Positions 37,293-45,614 of a stretch of DNA of 64,000 nucleotides are shown piece after piece. The position numbers were made by a program, and so were the translations under genes. How positions within the stretch are numbered: the first letter of the stretch is position 1; every line of letters begins with the position of its first letter. The stretch is taken from contig NZ_FOUE01000001.1 of the NCBI RefSeq assembly GCF_900114775.1, forward strand, positions 558,001 to 622,000, in the 5' to 3' direction. Source of the stretch: Marinobacter zhejiangensis. Lineage in GTDB: Bacteria; Pseudomonadota; Gammaproteobacteria; Pseudomonadales; Oleiphilaceae. Below the pieces are notes generated by a model. The model ran no database searches, was not told the origin of the DNA, and saw only the letters and a program-made list of their open reading frames with translations.

Positions 37293-38105
37293 TTAAATCC
37301 CTTCCGGCTCACGGTAGGTTTCCAGCCGTGCCAACCAGCCGGGCAGCCAGCGCTCCCGCTCTATCGCCCTCTCGGCATGATCGGCACGGCGGGTCAGCAC
37401 CTCGGCGGCGCCCTGACGAAATGCTGCCAGGGCGGTTAGGTCCGGGTCCTGAGGCATGGCCAGCAAGACCTGAAGCAGCCCCCAGCCTTCGCCCTGATAG
37501 GTCTCATCCGGCGACAACCCCTCGCCCTTGAAGTTGACGTAGTCCATCAACGCGTAAACTCCGCCCGGAGTAGCCGCCAGCGCCTCAAGGTTCCGCAGGA
37601 GCTGGTCCCGGCGTGATTCCGGCGCCGCCGCCACGATGTGAACAAGCGACGCCTTGGCCCGCTCAAAGATAAACGCGACCTGCTCACCCCGGGTCTCGCC
37701 CAGGAACTGCCGTAGCGACGTTACCTCCCCGGCCTCCTGAGCCGCCAGGAAGGAGGCCCGGTCCGGCCAGGGTGCATCGAAGGGCTCCAGGTTTTTCAGC
37801 CAGCCAGGTAGGTTGACCGAACGCGAGTCCATAAAGGCGACCAGCGCTGGGAAGCTTTCGACAAAGCGGTCGTCCACACCGGCGGGATACCAGATGAAAT
37901 GACCGATCCCGAGGGAGGGAAACGCTTCCCCGTCATTCCAGTGCACCAGGCAGGCCAACCGACCACTGCATTCATTCTGGAAGATCTGTTGCCCGACCCA
38001 ATCCAGTTGCTCCGGAGTCAGGTCAAGATCCAGCTCCGGCTCGGCACTGGTGCAGGCCGTCAGCAGCAACACCAGTAAGAGCAGGGCACCACGGACAGAT
38101 CTCAC
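37293..38105 (-). CDS. conserved lipoprotein of unknown function, possible lysozyme-like fold
   Basis: A 270-residue lipoprotein (ALLLLVLLLTAC, lipobox LTAC, Cys about 18). The mature part starts with an invariant-looking NECSGRLACLVHWNDGE then FPSLGIGHFIWYPAGVDD. Similar pseudomonad proteins read WWN.GE.F.S.GIGHFIWYP and are of unknown function. The Glu/His-rich GIGHF region recalls glycoside hydrolases of phage-lysozyme type, but I cannot confirm this. It ends 4 bases into the next gene (overlap at 38102-38105), so it is coupled to the GST upstream of it. Confidence 0.72.
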   Translation of the reverse strand: MRSVRGALLLLVLLLTACTSAEPELDLDLTPEQLDWVGQQIFQNECSGRLACLVHWNDGEAFPSLGIGHFIWYPAGVDDRFVESFPALVAFMDSRSVNLPGWLKNLEPFDAPWPDRASFLAAQEAGEVTSLRQFLGETRGEQVAFIFERAKASLVHIVAAAPESRRDQLLRNLEALAATPGGVYALMDYVNFKGEGLSPDETYQGEGWGLLQVLLAMPQDPDLTALAAFRQGAAEVLTRRADHAERAIERERWLPGWLARLETYREPEGI

Positions 38106-39052
38106 CCTGCGCTCTCGGTTCCCGGCTCAGGCCAGACCGGAGCCAGGGTGTAGCCATGGCTGGGCAGGTGGACGTGGAGCCGGCCTAGGTCGTCCTGGTT
38201 TCGCTCCAGAATCCACTGATCGGGACCTTCCGCAACCAGTACTCCGTAGGTTGGCTCCTGCGCGTAGTCAGACGGCGCGATGCTGACTTCCCGGCCAATC
38301 AGCCGGCCCCGGCGCCAGTCATGGGGCACCGCTTCCGGCTCGGCCTCCGAGGCAAACGCCAGCGCCTGCTCCGCTGTCAGCTCCTGACGCCCACCATGAC
38401 CGAAGTCGCGAATACGGTCCATCCACGCCAACAGGTGATCAAAGCCATCCAGTTGGGGCGATTCGGCGTATTCCCGCATAAACCAAAGCGAGTGGTAAGT
38501 GGCGAAGTCGGCGTGGCAAGGCGATTCCCCAAACAGGAAGGGCTGGTCACGAAGACGCTCTTCGGTGGCCAACAAGTGCTCCCGCACCCGGGCTTTGGGG
38601 TTGCGCAGCCCGCGGGCCTTCACCGATGACTGCCGGCCTACCTTTATGCGATCCCACAGCAAACGCCCGACATCCAGCAACGACATCGACGCCAGCACCT
38701 TTCGCGACAGCGCCCAGGAGCCACTGGTCATCAGGCAGCAGAGAAACACCTCCAGATCGACGTTCTGCACGTAGGCCTGGATTTCGGGATCACAGTTTTC
38801 CAGCGCCAGTTCCGGCTTGCCGGATAACCTGGCAATTTCCGTGGCAATCGTACGGGTATCGCAGAACACATCAGCACCCCGCTGGGCCACCGGGATCTTG
38901 CGGTAACCGCCGGTTAAACGCTCCAGCTGGGGCCGGGGGGGCATTTCCCGGGTTGTCACCGAATACCACTCCAACCCGGCGTACCCAAGCATCGCCCGGA
39001 TCTTTTCGGAGAAGGGCGACATCGCGTAATGGTAAAGAATCAGGTCTGGCAT
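38102..39052 (-). CDS. glutathione S-transferase family protein
   Basis: A 316-residue GST-like protein. N-terminal thioredoxin fold: LILYHYAMSPFSEKIRAML, cis-Pro block GYRKIPVAQRGADVFCD and TRTIATEIARLSGKP. A helical GST C-domain spans about 95-235 (LFGESPCHADFATYHSLWF). A roughly 80-residue extra tail (about 235-316) contains LIGREVSIAPSDYAQEPTYG, not part of the core GST fold. The ATG at 39052 fits the domain start. The tail and overlap with the lipoprotein gene are the notable points. Confidence 0.85.
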   Translation of the reverse strand: MPDLILYHYAMSPFSEKIRAMLGYAGLEWYSVTTREMPPRPQLERLTGGYRKIPVAQRGADVFCDTRTIATEIARLSGKPELALENCDPEIQAYVQNVDLEVFLCCLMTSGSWALSRKVLASMSLLDVGRLLWDRIKVGRQSSVKARGLRNPKARVREHLLATEERLRDQPFLFGESPCHADFATYHSLWFMREYAESPQLDGFDHLLAWMDRIRDFGHGGRQELTAEQALAFASEAEPEAVPHDWRRGRLIGREVSIAPSDYAQEPTYGVLVAEGPDQWILERNQDDLGRLHVHLPSHGYTLAPVWPEPGTESAG

Positions 39053-39185
39053 TCCGGCTCCCTGGTGCACAGGTTCATTGGACGGGGCATCCACCCATGA
39101 ACAAAAATTGATCTGAGATAAGGCAGACACGACCGCCCTATCTTACTCTGGAGAGTATAAGAATATCGATAACAAGGGACTGACT

Positions 39186-41243
39186 ATGAAAACGGTCTTC
39201 AGCATCAGCCTGGGTACATCCGACGACGACTACACCCTGGAAACGGACATCCTGGGGCACGCCCTGCGGGTTATCCGGATAGGCGCCAATGGCGATCTTG
39301 ATCAGGCCGAAGCGCTGCTTCAGTCGATCCACCCCCAGGCCGATGCCGTCGGCCTGAGCCTGGCCAACGACCACTACCATACCGGCCAGCAACAGCACGA
39401 GCATCCGGACACGGCCCGACTCAAGGCGACCGTCCCCGACGTCTCGGTGACCACCGGAACGGCCCTGCGTGGCATTCTCCAGGAGTGGGCCATTCGCCAC
39501 ATCCAGTCAACCCTGGGCCACTTCTTCGACAATGCCCGGGTTCTGTTCATGAATGGCCAGTCCGGCTATCGCATTGCCAAATCCCTGAGTGAGCACACCG
39601 ACAACCTGTTCTTCGCCGACCCCTACACTGACTTTGGCGTACCGCGACTGCTGACCTCCCTGAAACAGCTCGACAGCTACACCCGCCTCACCGCCCCCAT
39701 CACCGTCCAGCCACTGGCGAACCGGGTGATCGATTCGGTCCTGCACAGCCCCCTGTATCGACTCGGCGAGGGTCTGATCCAGGGTTCGCTGCACAACGCG
39801 GTCAAGGATTCCCACGTCATCGTCGCCAGCATCACGGACCTGGAACCGTTTGGCCACCAGGAACTCGATGGCAAAACCGTGATCACCTCACGGGTGACCG
39901 AAGCCGCCATGGACTGGCTGCGGGAACGCCGTGTAGCCATGGTGGTGGATTACAGCCCCTGGCTGGAAGGGCGCCCGGTGGGGGTCAACGTGCTCGAAGC
40001 GATGATCAGCGCCGCCCTCTCCCGCAGCCCTGAGCAGCTTGGCCCGGACGACTACCTGGAGGTGATCGAAGCCCTGGGCATTGAACCGCGGGTGCTCTAC
40101 CCCAACGGGTACCGCCGGGTGAATCGGTTTGCCTTTGTGATCCACCCCCTGTCCCAGCAGTATCTGACCAAAACCCCGCCGCTGGACTGGATTGCCCAGG
40201 TCTCACCACCCACCGTCATGAACCTGGTGGAAAAGGCAGTCGCGTATACCCCACCCTTCGTCTACTCCAAGATATCGGGCATACGCTCGCCTACCGGCGA
40301 CGAGGTGGAAGGCTGGCTGATTACCGTGGGCGGCACACCCCGGGAAATCATGGCCCATGGTCCTGAGTTCACCTATAGCCGACTGCTCGCGGCCGCCAGG
40401 CTGGCCAAGAAACTGGGCGCCCAGATCATGGGGCTTGGGGCCTTCACCAAGGTGGTGGGCGATGCCGGCATCACGGTTGCCAAACGAGCCCCGCTGCCCA
40501 TTACCACCGGCAACAGCTACAGTGCCTCCGGGGCGTTATGGGCAGCCCACGACGCAGCCCAACGGATCGGCCGGGTGCATATTGGTGACAGCGGCAAGAT
40601 GGCGGGCAAGGCCATGGTGGTCGGCGCCACCGGCGCCATTGGCTCGGTCTGCGCCCGGCTGCTGGCCAAGGCGGTGGATGAAATCTACCTGGCCGCCCCG
40701 GAACCGGCCAAGCTGCTGGCGCTGAAAGAAAGCATTGAGCAGGAAACCCCAGGCGCGACGGTGCACATCGCCGGCTCCGCCGACCGCGACGTGGCAGATA
40801 TGGACATGATCGTCACCGCCACCTCCGGTGCCGGCAAACGCATTCTCGACATCATGAAGGTCAAGCCCGGCTGCGTCATCACCGACGTCGCCCGTCCCCT
40901 TGATATTCCCGCTGAGGACGTTGCCAAACGGCCCGACGTTCTGGTGATCGAATCCGGCGAAATCCAGCTGCCGGGGGATGTTCAGATGAAGGATATTGGC
41001 CTGCCCAAGGGCATCGCCTATGCCTGTCTGGCGGAGACCATCGTACTCGCCCTGGAAGCCCGCTTCGAAAACTTCACCCTTGGCCGCAACATCGAATGGG
41101 AAAACGTCCGGGAGATCTACAAGCTGGGCCTGAAACACGGCATGAAACTGGCGGCCATCTCCGGCGTGAACGGTGTGTTCACCAGCGACGACTTTGAACG
41201 GGTGCGGACCCTGTCGGCGCACGCCGACCAGCCAGACCCCTGA
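39186..41243 (+). CDS. NAD(P)-binding protein whose C-terminal half resembles acyl-ACP reductase (AAR)
   Basis: A 685-residue protein. Residues about 1-310 form an N-terminal region I cannot name (starts KTVFSISLGTSDDDYTLETD). Residues about 315-680 resemble cyanobacterial long-chain acyl-ACP reductase: FAFVIHPLSQQYLTKTPPL at its start, KLGAQIMGLGAFTKVVGDAG, TTGNSYSASG, a Rossmann loop VVGATGAIGSVCARLLA (about 478), a cysteine in KPGCVITDVARP (Cys563) aligning with the acyl-thioester Cys of AAR, and near the end FENFTLGRNIEWENVREIYK. If homologous, it would reduce an acyl thioester to an aldehyde. Alternative: a related dehydrogenase without that activity. Good upstream spacing; monocistronic. 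Confidence 0.6.
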   Translation: MKTVFSISLGTSDDDYTLETDILGHALRVIRIGANGDLDQAEALLQSIHPQADAVGLSLANDHYHTGQQQHEHPDTARLKATVPDVSVTTGTALRGILQEWAIRHIQSTLGHFFDNARVLFMNGQSGYRIAKSLSEHTDNLFFADPYTDFGVPRLLTSLKQLDSYTRLTAPITVQPLANRVIDSVLHSPLYRLGEGLIQGSLHNAVKDSHVIVASITDLEPFGHQELDGKTVITSRVTEAAMDWLRERRVAMVVDYSPWLEGRPVGVNVLEAMISAALSRSPEQLGPDDYLEVIEALGIEPRVLYPNGYRRVNRFAFVIHPLSQQYLTKTPPLDWIAQVSPPTVMNLVEKAVAYTPPFVYSKISGIRSPTGDEVEGWLITVGGTPREIMAHGPEFTYSRLLAAARLAKKLGAQIMGLGAFTKVVGDAGITVAKRAPLPITTGNSYSASGALWAAHDAAQRIGRVHIGDSGKMAGKAMVVGATGAIGSVCARLLAKAVDEIYLAAPEPAKLLALKESIEQETPGATVHIAGSADRDVADMDMIVTATSGAGKRILDIMKVKPGCVITDVARPLDIPAEDVAKRPDVLVIESGEIQLPGDVQMKDIGLPKGIAYACLAETIVLALEARFENFTLGRNIEWENVREIYKLGLKHGMKLAAISGVNGVFTSDDFERVRTLSAHADQPDP

Positions 41244-41257
41244 TCACCGCGTGATGG

Positions 41258-41665
41258 TCAGCCAGCAACTGGCAGGCCGTCAAAGGCCGGAACCTGCTCC
41301 AGGCCACCGTCCCAACCCGCCTTGCTGCCCATGAAAATATGGGCCGTGGGCCGGATGGCGATAGCGTCATCAAGGCTGCCGGCAGGCACCACGATGAAGT
41401 TGAGTTCCGCCTGCTCAGTCGGAACCGCCGAACCGCAGGTCGAGCAGAAGCTCTTGGTGTGGCGGCTTGATGGCAACCGATAGGTGGTTACCCGGTCGGC
41501 TCCCGAAAGCCACGTCAGCGTGGCTTTGCTTGAGAAGAGGTTTGCCCCATGGGCGGAACCGGTGTCCTTACGGCAGTGCGAGCAGTGGCACAAAAAGAAA
41601 CTCTCGAATTCACCGTCAATATCAAACGTCACCTCACCACAGAGGCATGATCCTTTGGTTGTCAT
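41258..41665 (-). CDS. GFA (glutathione-dependent formaldehyde-activating) family protein
   Basis: A 135-residue CENP-V/GFA domain protein with zinc-binding cysteines: GSCLCGEVTFDI, CHCSHCRKDTGSAH and FCSTCGSAVP. It is the size of a single GFA domain. These proteins bind zinc and glutathione-like thiols; true formaldehyde activation is rarely shown. AAAGGAGATGCC precedes the ATG. It is convergent with the AAR-like gene. Confidence 0.93.
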   Translation of the reverse strand: MTTKGSCLCGEVTFDIDGEFESFFLCHCSHCRKDTGSAHGANLFSSKATLTWLSGADRVTTYRLPSSRHTKSFCSTCGSAVPTEQAELNFIVVPAGSLDDAIAIRPTAHIFMGSKAGWDGGLEQVPAFDGLPVAG

Positions 41666-41701
41666 GGCATCTCCTTTCAGTAGCTATGAGCCAGCGCATC
41701 C

Positions 41702-42328
41702 TCAAACGGGCCGCCGGGAAAGCAGCGCCCAAACCCCGGCGGACGACAGCAGCGAGCCCCCAATCACGTTGAAGCGAAGCCGGGCCTTTGGCGATATGAG
41801 GGCTTTGCGGGCAGAAGCCGCAAACACGGTGTACAGCGTTGCATTCAAGGTGGCCAAGCCGACGAAGGTGGCCGCCAGAATCCAAAGCTGATGCCCAGTA
41901 TCGGCGTTTGGACTGATGAACTGGGGCAGGAAAGCCACAAAGAACACGATCCCCTTCGGGTTCAGCGCTGTCACAAGGTAGGTGTTGGCAAACAGTTTCC
42001 AGCGCGAGTTCGGCGTGGCCCCTGTGGATAACTCGGTGGGTGACAAGCCTGCGAGCAAGAGCCTGACCCCCATGAACAAAAGATACAAACCGCCCACCCA
42101 CTTCACCACCGTAAACCAAAAGGCCGAGGCCGCCAGAACCGCACCAAGCCCGAGAATGGAGAACAGCAAGGCGGTGGAATCCCCCAATGCAACCGCAGCA
42201 ACAAGCGGAGTATTCGCGCTCCGGCCATGGGCGATGGAGTAGCTGATCACCGTGAGAATCGTCGGCCCGGGAATAACCAGCAGAACCGAAGACGCAACGG
42301 CAAAGGCAAACCAGAGTTCGACTGACAC
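41702..42328 (-). CDS. LysE/RhtB family exporter
   Basis: A 208-residue membrane protein with six helices. The family motif is LLVIPGPTILTVISYSIAHG, then LYLLFMGVRLLL and LVTALNPKGIVFFVAFLPQF. It probably exports amino acids. A GTG at 42328 with GGGGAGG six bases before it is a better start than ATG 42343. It is the last ordinary chromosomal gene before the integron's terminal gene, apart from the DUF2164 gene. Confidence 0.9.
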   Translation of the reverse strand: MSVELWFAFAVASSVLLVIPGPTILTVISYSIAHGRSANTPLVAAVALGDSTALLFSILGLGAVLAASAFWFTVVKWVGGLYLLFMGVRLLLAGLSPTELSTGATPNSRWKLFANTYLVTALNPKGIVFFVAFLPQFISPNADTGHQLWILAATFVGLATLNATLYTVFAASARKALISPKARLRFNVIGGSLLSSAGVWALLSRRPV

Positions 42329-42437
42329 AAGGAACCTCCCCATGGGCGATTAATACGGTGCGCGCTGAATCAGCATAACGCGTTCATACTCCAACATCAT
42401 GGTTACCTGGAACAAGAGTAACCGGCGCCTGCCTGCC

Positions 42438-42686
42438 CTAGTAACCTTCCGGTTGTTCCAGCTCCTGCAGGACGTAACCCACCTCGTCCATTTTCTCGTT
42501 AAGCACCTGTTGGGCATCAAGGAGACCACGGTTGTAGAAATGGGGCCCCAGCTCCTTGGAAAGGAAATCGATCAGAAACTCCGCCTCAAACCCGCCGATG
42601 TCCTGCTGCAATTCGTCGCTGAAGTAAGTTTTTATCTTACTTACCATGCGCTCCTTCTGTTCTCTCGAAAATGCGATGTCTTTCAT
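42438..42686 (-). CDS. DUF2164 family protein
   Basis: An 82-residue protein of DUF2164: MKDIAFSREQKERMVSKIKT, then YFSDELQQDIGGFEAEFLID and LGPHFYNRGLLDAQQVLN. Small cytosolic proteins of unknown function. Start ATG 42686 is chosen; the frame upstream lacks homology. It lies on the same strand as the cassettes just beyond the last attC. It is probably a resident chromosomal gene, because no attC follows it. Confidence 0.85.
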   Translation of the reverse strand: MKDIAFSREQKERMVSKIKTYFSDELQQDIGGFEAEFLIDFLSKELGPHFYNRGLLDAQQVLNEKMDEVGYVLQELEQPEGY

Positions 42687-42750
42687 GGTATCAGCGGCTC
42701 TCCTTCGAACTAACCCCCCGTTCATCACCCCGACACAACTGGCATTCCGT

Positions 42751-42820
42751 TATGCCAACCGCCCGTGGGCCTGGGGCAGCAACGAGGGGGACAGGACATT
42801 GTCAGGCTACGCGTTAGTAC
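42751..42820 (-). repeat. attC of cassette 12 (terminal)
   Basis: Plus-strand ends are GCCAAC at 42752 and GCGTTAGTAC up to 42820; the second overlaps the TAA of the gene it serves. The inner arms pair imperfectly (CCGTGGGCCTGG region). Confidence 0.55.
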
Positions 42821-43371
42821 TCTCTACTGGTGACTGTAAACGGGTAGGTAAAATCCGCGTGATAATCAGGCTTGGATTCTTTCCGCTCCAAAAGAAATTC
42901 GATGGTCGGTTCCCAACCGCTGTCCTGCAAGGTCTCGCCGCATAGGATTTCCACGCTGTACCAGCCATTTTCAAGATCGAAATACGGCCTGTTGGCCTGT
43001 ATAAATTCGACGTTTTTAGACCAGTGCCTTAATAACGGCATCGTCAGAAGGTACAGGCGCGATCCCGTTACCTCCAGAACATACCCCGCCTTCCGATGTT
43101 GAACGTCACTTTCCAGTGCGGAAAAGGCACTCTTTGACGATTGGTTGAAATAGACCGTGTAAGGAAAGTTCTCGATCCCCCGCAGGGGGATCATCACACC
43201 TTGATTCACGGCGAGATCACCGTAATCGGTTGTAGTGAACTCAGTGATCAGGTCATCAGACAACGAATGGTCCGCAACGAACCGAGATAACCGCTGAATA
43301 TCCGCCAGGATAAAGTAGTCCATTAAGTCATTCAGGCACTCAATGTATTTTTTTGAGCCTGCTTGCGTCAT
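42814..43371 (-). CDS. integron cassette 12 protein, unknown
   Basis: A 185-residue soluble protein, no signal peptide or membrane helix, starting MTQAGSKKYIECLNDLMDYF. It has an even mix of charged and aromatic residues (LRGIENFPYTVYFNQSSKS, YFDLENGWYSVEILCGE). I recognise no family. The ATG at 43371 is preferred over one at 43416 that would lie inside the previous attC. It is the last cassette of the array. Confidence 0.75.
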   Translation of the reverse strand: MTQAGSKKYIECLNDLMDYFILADIQRLSRFVADHSLSDDLITEFTTTDYGDLAVNQGVMIPLRGIENFPYTVYFNQSSKSAFSALESDVQHRKAGYVLEVTGSRLYLLTMPLLRHWSKNVEFIQANRPYFDLENGWYSVEILCGETLQDSGWEPTIEFLLERKESKPDYHADFTYPFTVTSREY

Positions 43372-43379
43372 ATCTCGTC

Positions 43380-43432
43380 TGCCTAACAGTGAATGGAAGC
43401 CCACGGTGGTAATCACCCTCTTGTTACGAGTG
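43380..43432 (-). repeat. attC of cassette 11
   Basis: Short site, about 52 bases: CTGCCTAACAG at the low end and CTTGTTACGAG at the high end around a small GCCCACGGTGG loop region. Cores are TAAC and GTTA. Confidence 0.5.
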
Positions 43433-43849
43433 ATACTCCATCATGAGCTCAGGGTGCCCGGTGTGCTCATCGATTTGCTCTCCAAGTACAGCGAATCCGT
43501 GCTTCTCATAGAACTTGATGCTCGATGTATTTTCTTTGTAAACAGTGAGCTGCAAGCTATCTCGTTTGTTCTTAGCGTCATCAATCAGCACTGAGCCCAC
43601 CCCCTTGCCCTGTGAGCCTGGTGTCACAAAGATTGCAGCAAGATTGTTTTCATAGAGGCTATAGAACCCAACGACCGCTTCCTCAGCTTCATACACAAAC
43701 GTCTCCGATGCAGGGATGTATACATCACGCATCGCGCTAATCTTCGATTCCCAAAACGCAGATTCGATGAAGTCATGGGCTTTAATCGATGCAGATAGCC
43801 AGATTGCCAAGATTTGATCGATATCGGCTGCTCGATAATCACGAATCAT
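43424..43849 (-). CDS. GNAT family N-acetyltransferase (cassette 11)
   Basis: A 141-residue acetyltransferase. Start IRDYRAADIDQILAIWLSAS is typical, the acetyl-CoA loop is GSQGKGVGSVLIDDAK (about 78-93), and the C-terminal part has SSIKFYEKHGFAVLGEQID with the usual FYxKxGF motif. It resembles YjaB-like acetyltransferases. GGGAG lies 7 bases before the ATG. Acetyltransferases are frequent integron cassettes; whether this one modifies a drug, a protein or a metabolite is unknown. Confidence 0.88.
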   Translation of the reverse strand: MIRDYRAADIDQILAIWLSASIKAHDFIESAFWESKISAMRDVYIPASETFVYEAEEAVVGFYSLYENNLAAIFVTPGSQGKGVGSVLIDDAKNKRDSLQLTVYKENTSSIKFYEKHGFAVLGEQIDEHTGHPELMMEYHS

Positions 43850-43867
43850 TTAGTTTCTCCCAGGTAC

Positions 43868-43918
43868 TCGTAGCGCCCGCCATCACGCACTCGTCGCGTG
43901 GATCGCCTTGTTAGCATC
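43868..43918 (-). repeat. attC of cassette 10 (degenerate)
   Basis: CGTAGCGCCCGCC at the low end and CGCCTTGTTAGCA at the high end, pairing around an ACGCACTCGTCGCGTG inner stem. The left core is AGC rather than AAC. The gene's last codons run into the site. Confidence 0.5.
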
Positions 43919-44374
43919 CGCAATCTCATGTTGGCTAAACACTTGAATACCATGCCGACGCAGCAACGCGACCGTAACTCCCATACCGGGAGTCCGGTTA
44001 CCTGAAAAACCACCGTCATAGATAAATGAACTACCGCATGAAGGACTGGACTCAGCCAATACCGCTATATCAATGTTGAACTTTTTACACAGTTCCAAGG
44101 CAATAGCGGCACCTGCAATAAAATCGTCGGTGACGACATTTCCGCCCTTTTCAACAACGTCGGTTTCACCCTCTAACACCATATTCCCGTTACCTCCGAA
44201 AATTTCCGCAGGTTTCCTGGGGATGCTCATTCCGGCCTCAACTTCCGGGCAAACTGAAACAACCCGGCCTTCGGATATCCACCTCTCTACAAGCTGATCA
44301 TGCACCGAAAGGCTTCCACCGTCGTATCTAACCTTTCTCCCTAAAAGGCAGGCACTCATTAATACTTTTCTCAA
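43883..44374 (-). CDS. DUF523 family protein (cassette 10)
   Basis: A 163-residue DUF523 protein: LMSACLLGRKVRYDGGS, VVSVCPEVEAGMSIPR, DIAVLAESSPSCGSSFIYDG and CxxC-like cysteine pairing. These small proteins carry conserved cysteines that may bind a metal cluster; function unknown. A TTG at 44374 gives the family-like N-terminus; ATG 44359 is the alternative. The C-terminal residues are encoded within the attC site. Confidence 0.88.
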   Translation of the reverse strand: MRKVLMSACLLGRKVRYDGGSLSVHDQLVERWISEGRVVSVCPEVEAGMSIPRKPAEIFGGNGNMVLEGETDVVEKGGNVVTDDFIAGAAIALELCKKFNIDIAVLAESSPSCGSSFIYDGGFSGNRTPGMGVTVALLRRHGIQVFSQHEIADANKAIHATSA

Positions 44375-44397
44375 TTTACTAGCCCCTAGGATTGTGG

Positions 44398-44455
44398 TGC
44401 TAACGCTTCAAACAGCCGCGTGCATTTTGTATCGGCGGCTTTGGTTTGTTATGAG
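44398..44455 (-). repeat. attC of cassette 9
   Basis: A classic short attC: GCTAACGCTTCAAACAGCCGCG pairs with CGGCGGCTTTGGTTTGTTATG around TGCATTTTGTAT. The TAA of the gene lies in the right core. Confidence 0.8.
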
Positions 44456-44919
44456 TTCTTGACAAAGTGTTGCTCCGCTAATAGGAGAAGCACTTTCAAG
44501 CCGTAAGTAAAACGCCGGCTATATTTGTCATATTCTTCTTGCGGCAATGGCCCCAAATTCTTGAAGCCCTGGATAAGATTTCCGGCCTCGAATTGTGGCA
44601 ATGGTCTCAAACCATCATCCCCTAATGGCTTAAAGCCAACAACTTCACCACCAACATGGCCAATTGAATTTATATGCATAACACCTTGTTCAATGATTGG
44701 GCAGTTATGAATGTCTTTAGCCGTTGGTTTCTCACTCCCAGTCCAATCATGTAAACCGACAAGAATACTTTTAGTTTTCCTACCACTCTTCTTTTCGATT
44801 TCAAGAAGACGCCCACAGGCGAACCAGCCATTACTTAGTGGAATGTAGTAAAAATCCCCTTCTTTAACGTCTGACGCTTTCTTCGGTATAAGTGGATACA
44901 TGCTATGACTCATAGCCAT
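44449..44919 (-). CDS. Imm26-like immunity protein (cassette 9)
   Basis: A 156-residue protein beginning KKASDVKEGDFYYIPLSNGW then FACGRLLEIEKKSGR, the pattern of Imm26-type immunity proteins (a basic GD.F.IPL.dg....GrvL...). The remainder ends YGLKVLLLLAEQ. Imm26 members protect against polymorphic toxins; no cognate toxin gene is present in the window, so if the call is right it is an orphan. GGGAG lies 5 bases before the ATG. Family call is moderate. Confidence 0.6.
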   Translation of the reverse strand: MAMSHSMYPLIPKKASDVKEGDFYYIPLSNGWFACGRLLEIEKKSGRKTKSILVGLHDWTGSEKPTAKDIHNCPIIEQGVMHINSIGHVGGEVVGFKPLGDDGLRPLPQFEAGNLIQGFKNLGPLPQEEYDKYSRRFTYGLKVLLLLAEQHFVKNS

Positions 44920-44927
44920 TATGACTC

Positions 44928-44995
44928 CCGACTAGGGCGTCCGGTGGAGGCACATTCTTTTGGGGCCTGCTCCCCCATTTGAGACAAAGAGTTTT
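44928..44995 (-). repeat. possible degenerate attC of cassette 8
   Basis: The boundary between cassettes 8 and 9 has ACTAGGGCGTCCGGTGGAGG and CCTGCTCCCCC but no clear second TAAC/GTTA core. It may be a remnant or a fused boundary. Confidence 0.3.
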
Positions 44996-45108
44996 TTCAC
45001 GTCATCATGGGTGTAGAGGGTATCTTTGTAGTAAAAGCCCTCCTCGGTCACGGTGAGAAGGTGCTTTGAGAAAAAGCCCAGATGTCTCAGGCTATACACT
45101 TGGTTCAT
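44932..45108 (-). CDS. small ORF coupled to the VOC cassette gene, unknown
   Basis: A 58-residue frame starting at the ATG in TAATG, so that its start overlaps the VOC stop by one base (a translational coupling arrangement). It reads MNQVYSLRHLGFFSKHLLTV then EEGFYYKDTLYTHDDVKKLF and ends in the attC-like remnant at TCLHRTP-type residues. It may be the 5' remnant of a larger gene cut by recombination. Codon use is not obviously coding; I give it low confidence. Confidence 0.4.
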   Translation of the reverse strand: MNQVYSLRHLGFFSKHLLTVTEEGFYYKDTLYTHDDVKKLFVSNGGAGPKRMCLHRTP

Positions 45109-45533
45109 TATGCTACCTGCACACCCGAGTTCGACAAATTGAGCTGCCAGGAAACACCATACCTATCATTCAACCATCCAAATCTTTGGCTAAAACCGTA
45201 GTCATCCAAAGGCATTAGCTCTGAGCCTCCTTCGGCGAGGGCCCGAAATACCCTCTCTATTTCGCTCATTGATTCACACTCAACGTACAATGACATCGAA
45301 GGTGTAAAGGTAAATTGGTGTTCAAGATGGCTGTCCAGCGCAATAAACTCGGTGCCGTTTATCGTAAACCTGGCCATCTTGGTAGAGCCTTCTGGCTCCT
45401 GCTCGCTAGCTTTGTAGCGCTGAAGATCAATGACCTTTGAACGAGGGAATAGAGAGGTATAAAATTTGATCGCCTCCTCAGCTTTTCCTGCCTGTTCCCC
45501 GACAAACATGAGCGAGGTCTTAATGGATTTCAT
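45108..45533 (-). CDS. VOC (PhnB-like) family protein (cassette 8)
   Basis: A 141-residue vicinal-oxygen-chelate protein: MKSIKTSLMFVGEQAGKAEE, IKFYTSLFPRSKVIDLQRY, FTINGTEFIALDSH, then GSELMPLDDYGFSQRFGWLN and DRYGVSWQLNLS. This is the 3-demethylubiquinone methyltransferase-like/PhnB subgroup often found in integrons. The ATG at 45533 follows GAGGA; the frame extends to 45557 only into upstream sequence. Substrate unknown; some relatives confer drug binding. Confidence 0.88.
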   Translation of the reverse strand: MKSIKTSLMFVGEQAGKAEEAIKFYTSLFPRSKVIDLQRYKASEQEPEGSTKMARFTINGTEFIALDSHLEHQFTFTPSMSLYVECESMSEIERVFRALAEGGSELMPLDDYGFSQRFGWLNDRYGVSWQLNLSNSGVQVA

Positions 45534-45555
45534 CAGTTCCTCCGTTCTATCTTGC

Positions 45556-45614
45556 ACACATAACGATGAACGAAGCAGCGCGTTTCACGCGTCCGCCTTC
45601 CGTGACTTGTCATA
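45556..45614 (-). repeat. attC of cassette 7
   Basis: CACATAACGATGAACGAAGC at the low end and CCGTGACTTGTCATAAATT at the high end; the second core reads GTCATA rather than GTTATA. About 58 bases. Confidence 0.5.
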
